A DNA stretch of 64,000 bases from JALOLV01 sp046295175 (GTDB lineage Bacteria; Bacteroidota; Bacteroidia; Cytophagales; Spirosomataceae). Positions 60,312-64,000 of this stretch are shown here, piece by piece (the first letter of the stretch is position 1; each line of letters begins with the position of its first letter). The stretch spans positions 1-64,000 of the forward strand of contig JBKBNY010000009.1 in assembly GCA_046295175.1 (NCBI GenBank), given 5' to 3'. The position numbers were made by a program, and so were the translations under genes. The notes beneath the pieces are model-generated. The model saw only the letters and a program-made list of their open reading frames with translations, searched no databases and had not been told where the DNA came from.

Positions 60312-60992
60312 ATGCAAACATATCAGAAATTACTTTTAGCAAATAAAGCTTGGGCGGGTGAAAAACTCAATCTTGACCCCGATTATTTTACTCAATTGGC
60401 ATCAGACCAAAAACCAGAATTTCTCTGGATTGGTTGTGCCGATAGCCGAGTACCAGCCGACCAAGTAACAGGAACGCAACCGGGTGAAATTTTCGTTCAT
60501 CGAAACGTCGCAAACATGGTTGTGCATACAGATATGAATATGCTTAGCGTGCTTCAATACGCCGTTGAAGTACTCAAGGTTAAGCATATTTTGGTTGTTG
60601 GACATTATAATTGTGGCGGAGTTAAGGCCTCAATGAGCAATAAAGATTATGGTTTGATTAACAAATGGCTTCGGAATATTAAAGATGTGTACAATATGCA
60701 CTCTGACGAATTGGAATCAATAACGGATGAAAATAAACGTTTTGACCGATTGGTCGAATTGAATGTTGTCGAACAAGTAAGGAATCTTGTAAAGACCACT
60801 ATTGTACAAAAAGCGTGGGCTACTGGTGAGTATCCGTACATTCATGGATGGGTCTTTAATTTACATAACGGACTTATTAATTCGCTTATAGATGTCAAGC
60901 CAAGCGATTTGAGTGTGATTGAAGACGTTTACCGATTCACATTTGATGAGCCTAAAGAAGTTGGTGTATTAGGTGAAGTGATGCTAAGCTAA
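60312..60992 (+). CDS. Beta-class carbonic anhydrase
   Basis: 226 aa. Zinc ligands C42 (GCADSRV; with D44 and R46 of the active dyad), H98 and C101 (GHYNCGGV), in the canonical order. Catalyses reversible hydration of CO2 to bicarbonate in the cytoplasm. It follows the SulP gene by 7 bp and is the last gene of the bicarbonate module, ending in a strong terminator. Length and residues are normal for the bacterial beta class. Confidence 0.95.
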   Translation: MQTYQKLLLANKAWAGEKLNLDPDYFTQLASDQKPEFLWIGCADSRVPADQVTGTQPGEIFVHRNVANMVVHTDMNMLSVLQYAVEVLKVKHILVVGHYNCGGVKASMSNKDYGLINKWLRNIKDVYNMHSDELESITDENKRFDRLVELNVVEQVRNLVKTTIVQKAWATGEYPYIHGWVFNLHNGLINSLIDVKPSDLSVIEDVYRFTFDEPKEVGVLGEVMLS

Positions 60993-61000
60993 AAAATTTA

Positions 61001-61028
61001 AAAGCCGCTGATTTCAGCGGCTTTTTTT
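61001..61028. terminator. Bidirectional terminator
   Basis: AAAGCCGCTGA (61001-61011) and TCAGCGGCTTT (61014-61024) form a perfect 11-bp stem with A and T tails, between convergent genes. Confidence 0.85.
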
Positions 61029-61734
61029 ATAGCATTCCATCTGGATTCGGAACGAAATTATGGAAAGCATCAAACTGTAAATTATACTTTGATTTGTCTA
61101 ATTGGTACAGAAATGCTCCTTTTTTTGAGAATCCTTTTTGTTTTTCTTTGAGTTTGACCAAAAGATTGGTCGAAAGGATTTTACGACTGAAATTCCGTTT
61201 GTCGAATTTACTATCGTAGATTGCCTCATAAAGTGTTTGGAGTTGCGGAATCGTGAATTTATCTGGCATTAATTCAAACCCAACTGGATGAAAAGCTGCT
61301 TTGTATCTTAATCTTTCGATTGCCATTTTTACCATCTCGGCATGGTCAAAAAGCAGCTCCGGAAGTTCGTGCATCGAAAACCACTTGGCATGAAATCTAT
61401 CCGAAATCTTCTTTTCGTAGTCGGCAACATTGACCAAAGCATAATACGCCACCGCAACAGTTCTCTCGACCGAATCCCGATTTGGGTCTCCAAATGCACT
61501 CAATTGTTCGAGAAATACCCCCTCAAGTCCAGTCAATTCGAGCAAAATTCTATTCGCGGCTTCGTCGAGACTTTCATTAGACTTCAGCCACCCACCCATA
61601 AGCGACCAAGTATCGCGGTCGGGTTCGATTCCTCTTTTAACCAGTAAAAGCTTGAGTTCTTCGCCATCAAAGCCAAATATGATAGAGTCTAATGCTACCA
61701 AACATTTGGTTTGCTGTTTGTATTCTTCTAACAT
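61027..61734 (-). CDS. NrtR/AraR-type regulator: degenerate Nudix plus winged helix
   Basis: 235 aa. The N-terminal Nudix fold (about 8-150) keeps GGWLKSNESLDEAANRILLEL but its catalytic box is altered: the RE and EE positions read NR and LE, so hydrolysis is probably lost and the domain senses a ligand. The C-terminal winged helix (FTIPQLQTLYEAIYDSKFDK, KRNFSRKILSTNLL) binds DNA. In Bacteroidota related proteins regulate arabinose or NAD-type genes. Effector and targets are not visible here. Confidence 0.85.
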   Translation of the reverse strand: MLEEYKQQTKCLVALDSIIFGFDGEELKLLLVKRGIEPDRDTWSLMGGWLKSNESLDEAANRILLELTGLEGVFLEQLSAFGDPNRDSVERTVAVAYYALVNVADYEKKISDRFHAKWFSMHELPELLFDHAEMVKMAIERLRYKAAFHPVGFELMPDKFTIPQLQTLYEAIYDSKFDKRNFSRKILSTNLLVKLKEKQKGFSKKGAFLYQLDKSKYNLQFDAFHNFVPNPDGML

Positions 61735-61867
61735 TCGATAGGTTTTCGGTTGTTTTTCCGCAATTTATGACAAAAAGAGTTTATCTCAATAAAAATTGAG
61801 GTGTTTTCTCATAACTGCCCTGAAGATAAAATGAAGTGTACTTATGAATAGAGCAAACCAATGTTAC

Positions 61868-62089
61868 TTAAAATTCCCAAACACTCGGATTTTGGTGACG
61901 TCGCAAGTGAACCCTAATCTCCATCCAAAACGCCAAAATCAGGTAGAGAACGATTGGTGAGCCAAACGTAAAGAACGAGGCATAGATGAAATACAGACGA
62001 ATACTGCTCGCTGAGAAGTTGAGTTTTTCGCCGATTTTTGCACAAACCCCGAATAGTTGCCCTTCGACAACGTATCTGATTTTTTCCAT
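61868..62089 (-). CDS. PspC-domain membrane protein
   Basis: 73 aa. Single PspC domain: EGQLFGVCAKIGEKL, SASSIRLYFIYASFFTFG and PIVLYLILAFWMEIR. PspC proteins respond to envelope stress; short Bacteroidota forms usually have two helices as here. It stands alone, with the final residues basic (RVHLRRHQNP). Role in a Psp-type response is inferred from family only. Confidence 0.88.
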   Translation of the reverse strand: MEKIRYVVEGQLFGVCAKIGEKLNFSASSIRLYFIYASFFTFGSPIVLYLILAFWMEIRVHLRRHQNPSVWEF

Positions 62090-62216
62090 TTGTTGAATTA
62101 CGTTTTACGTACTTTGGATTACGACTTTTAAAAAAAGCAAACGAAATTAAGATTAATTAAATGAATAATCAAGTACTTAACAAAAAAATAATTCGATTGT
62201 TTTGATTTTAGTGCAA

Positions 62217-62248
62217 TTTGTTATTGGTTTTGTACAATTATTATTTTG
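62217..62248 (+). promoter_or_regulatory. Possible promoter of the cold-shock gene
   Basis: TTTG at 62217-62220 and a near-consensus TTATTTTG at 62241-62248 with about 20 nt between. Leader to the ATG at 62328 would be about 75 nt, long for this genome and typical for cold-shock mRNAs. Confidence 0.3.
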
Positions 62249-62327
62249 TGCAGATATTTGGAAAATTCAGATTTATCTGTAAATTGCATACCAGTTGTTC
62301 TATTTCTTATTCTTTCTTATTATTTCA

Positions 62328-62522
62328 ATGCAAACAGGTACAGTTAAATTCTTCAACGAATCAAAGGGTTTTGGCTTTATCATTGACGATGAGTCGAGCC
62401 AAGAGATTTTTGTACACGTAACAGGTCTTGGTGGCCGTAAAATCCGCGAAAATGACCGTGTTGAGTACGAAGTTGTAGATGGACGCAAGGGTTTGAATGC
62501 AGTCAATGTAAAAAAAATATAA
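62328..62522 (+). CDS. Cold-shock domain protein (CspA-like)
   Basis: 64 aa from the ATG at 62328 (an upstream in-frame ATG would add 11 non-family residues). RNP1 KGFGFII and RNP2 IFVHVTG motifs are present within one OB-fold cold-shock domain, MQTGTVKFFNESKGFGFI being the standard start. It binds single-stranded RNA/DNA and melts mRNA structure in the cold. The terminator is about 60 bp downstream. Confidence 0.95.
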   Translation: MQTGTVKFFNESKGFGFIIDDESSQEIFVHVTGLGGRKIRENDRVEYEVVDGRKGLNAVNVKKI

Positions 62523-62580
62523 TAGTTCTTAGAGTAAGGATTAACGTTTTTTGCAGTACGATTCCGTTCAAGTTAAAAGA

Positions 62581-62610
62581 GCCGTTGAGGAGCACCCCAA
62601 CGGTTTTTTT
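62581..62610 (+). terminator. Intrinsic terminator of the cold-shock gene
   Basis: CCGTTG (62582-62587) pairs with CAACGG (62598-62603), with a GG/CC inner pair and eight T residues after it. Confidence 0.75.
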
Positions 62611-62874
62611 ATGCAAAATACTGCAACGTATTTATGCTCAAATCATTAGGGGTTTTTACGTAGTAATTCGATACAATTATAATTTTCATATATTTTTCAG
62701 CTAAATTTATGCTATAAAACATGACAGTATTATTGAATACCAATAAATTTAACTGCTACCTAATCAAATGACTAAAGAGTACAAACCCGGAACAGTATCA
62801 TTTAGGTTTACTCAAGTAATTTGATATTATGTTACCAAATAATTTTTCAATCTTATCTTAAACTGCTATTTAAA
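62611..62874. other. AT-rich gap without genes
   Basis: Together with 62523-62610 this leaves about 350 bp without a gene. I see no RNA structure or exact promoter in it beyond the terminator. Confidence 0.4.
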
Positions 62875-63276
62875 ATGGGTTTAATTGATTTTATTAAAGA
62901 CAGACTTTATCCCGAAAAGAAAAAATTTCCTTACGAAAAGGGTGGTAAAATGATTGCGGCCGAAGATGCCAAACGCTTAATTAAGAAATTTGATAAAGAT
63001 GGGGTTTCTCGCTCATTAAAAACAAAAAAAGTATTAGAAGCCGAATCTTTCAGCCTTGAAGCCATTGCTTCAATTATTGTAAATCCAGAATGTGTTGGTA
63101 TTAGAGTGTACTTGGGAGCTTCAGAAGAACGCCCGCAAATTTTATTAGTTGGTATTGATGAAAAAGGCCGTGATTTAGTATTTGACATGACCAGTCTTAA
63201 GGATTCAGGAGAAAACTCTGGTGTTGTTGCAGATGGTTCACCATGTCCAGAGGCTTGTTGGCCCCCAGCAAGGTAA
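62875..63276 (+). CDS. Small protein with Cys-rich CPxxCWPPAR end
   Basis: 133 aa from the ATG at 62875 (MGLIDFIKDRLYPEKKKF). The N-terminal part is basic and helical, the middle has NPECVGIRVYLGASEERPQI as a beta-rich core, and the C-terminus is GSPCPEACWPPAR with a CPxxC pair. The ending is compact and may bind metal. It is not assigned to a family, though I know similar tails from unnamed Bacteroidota proteins. The following membrane-protein gene starts 40 bp later, so the two may share an mRNA. Confidence 0.7.
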   Translation: MGLIDFIKDRLYPEKKKFPYEKGGKMIAAEDAKRLIKKFDKDGVSRSLKTKKVLEAESFSLEAIASIIVNPECVGIRVYLGASEERPQILLVGIDEKGRDLVFDMTSLKDSGENSGVVADGSPCPEACWPPAR

Positions 63277-63316
63277 TTATTTGACTGTTGTGAGAATTTA
63301 GCATAACCCCAACCAG

Positions 63317-63994
63317 ATGATTGTTTTTGAATATTTTAAAGTTTTCCCTTTATACTTCTTAGCTGATTTTTCTATACTAATTCCAATGATTATCGCTTTC
63401 TACAAGAGAAAGTGGTTATCAGACGTAGAAAAATTCTTTATGTATTATGTTTTTTTAGTATTTCTAAAAAACTTGATAACGTTTATATTTTCTCTGGGAG
63501 GAAAAAATAATTTGATAATTTATAATTGTTTCCTTTCAATCGAGATATTTATGGTAGGGTATTTCTTTATTAAACTTTATAGTCTTCGTAAGATTAAAAC
63601 TATCTTAAAGATATTGTTAGTGTCTTTTATCATTTTTAATTTAGTTGACATTTACTATTCAAACCCAAATTTTCTTGATTTACACAACCACAGGTCAGCT
63701 AAGTATTCTTACGTATTAAATAGTATTTTAATAATTAGTTTTGTCTTGAATTATTTTTATAATTTATTAACTGAAGTAAAGGTTGAAAATTTATTAACTT
63801 TTTCAATCTTTTGGATTTGTTGCGGATTACTTACCTATCATGCTGGGTCAGCTGCAATTGAAGGCTTTCTGTATGAAATAAGATTATGGAAGAGAAATAT
63901 CGATGTTGGAAATCTTCAATTGCTTTTGCCGACGCTCGAAATTATCCGGAATTTACTTTTTGGGTTTGGTCTATGGACAGTCAAACAGTATTAG
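63317..63994 (+). CDS. Multi-spanning membrane protein of unknown function
   Basis: 225 aa, ending at a stop within the window. Six to seven hydrophobic helices with short loops (FLADFSILIPMIIAFYKRKW, IFMVGYFFIKLY, ILLVSFIIFNLVDIYYSN). Such proteins in Bacteroidota often precede or accompany sensor kinases. No signature residues are recognised. It follows the CPxxC protein by 40 bp. The next gene lies outside the window. Confidence 0.7.
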   Translation: MIVFEYFKVFPLYFLADFSILIPMIIAFYKRKWLSDVEKFFMYYVFLVFLKNLITFIFSLGGKNNLIIYNCFLSIEIFMVGYFFIKLYSLRKIKTILKILLVSFIIFNLVDIYYSNPNFLDLHNHRSAKYSYVLNSILIISFVLNYFYNLLTEVKVENLLTFSIFWICCGLLTYHAGSAAIEGFLYEIRLWKRNIDVGNLQLLLPTLEIIRNLLFGFGLWTVKQY

Positions 63995-64000
63995 ATATCA

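Overview
This window is a chromosomal segment from a low-GC Bacteroidota bacterium, most likely a Cytophagales member of the Spirosomaceae/Cytophagaceae type (Emticicia/Arcicella/Runella-like). The evidence is a gliding-motility lipoprotein GldD, a secreted peptidase ending in a type IX secretion sorting domain, bacillithiol synthesis (BshB1), RNase HI with a viroplasmin domain, near absence of strong Shine-Dalgarno sequences, and TAnnTTTG-like -7 promoter elements. No rRNA, tRNA, CRISPR or classical insertion sequence was seen. The genus is inference.

Region 1 (1-8520) is the accessory part and the most unusual. It is an integron-like cassette array: seven imperfect palindromes separate mostly unknown or nuclease-like genes, all on the minus strand. 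Next to them is a tyrosine recombinase (7354-8520) in the same orientation. Sites at 94-185, 822-909, 2371-2457, 3336-3421 and 4917-5006 have attC architecture: outer TTCCAAC/GTTGGAA boxes, a 5-nt spacer, an inner box, a variable centre, the complementary inner box, a 4-5-nt spacer and the outer box. The inner boxes covary (GCATT/AATGC, GCATTATG/CATAATGC, GAAAGA/TCTTTC). Four cassette genes start 17-18 nt after a site. A second, shorter site type (6335-6393, 6884-6945) lies nearest the recombinase. The recombinase ends like IntI (TSPFDAL) but lacks the IntI-specific insertion and carries an extra N-terminal domain. This is the candidate undescribed system.

Region 2 (8600-22750) holds an M16 protease, an FeS-type photolyase, and a probable stress-signalling cluster. 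The cluster comprises a secreted TPR-CHAT protease, a TPR anti-sigma-like membrane protein and an ECF sigma factor translationally coupled by ATGA. A divergent four-gene envelope operon (OmpA-like, two secreted unknowns, a TapB/DUF3108-like protein) follows, then a double-LytTR regulator.

Region 3 (23000-40800) is housekeeping and envelope: a CrtA-like protein, TolC plus RND adaptor without a pump, Anbu proteasome homologue plus transglutaminase, GH20 hexosaminidase, RDD/DUF2752 membrane proteins, a GT42/DUF115-like protein, RecQ, BshB1, an M23/LysM endopeptidase, TrxB, a secreted protein, a lipoprotein and RNase H.

Region 4 (40850-64000) contains a type-IX-secreted M14 carboxypeptidase, an S10 peptidase, an ECF sigma factor with a membrane-anchored beta-barrel partner, and a redox-looking run (Rieske, b561-like membrane protein, two YceI proteins). 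It continues with GldD, a PRTase, a DPP-IV peptidase, a THUMP-like methyltransferase, a bicarbonate module (SbtA, SulP, beta-carbonic anhydrase), an NrtR/AraR-type regulator, PspC, a cold-shock protein and a terminal membrane protein. Many convergent gene pairs are separated by clear hairpin terminators.
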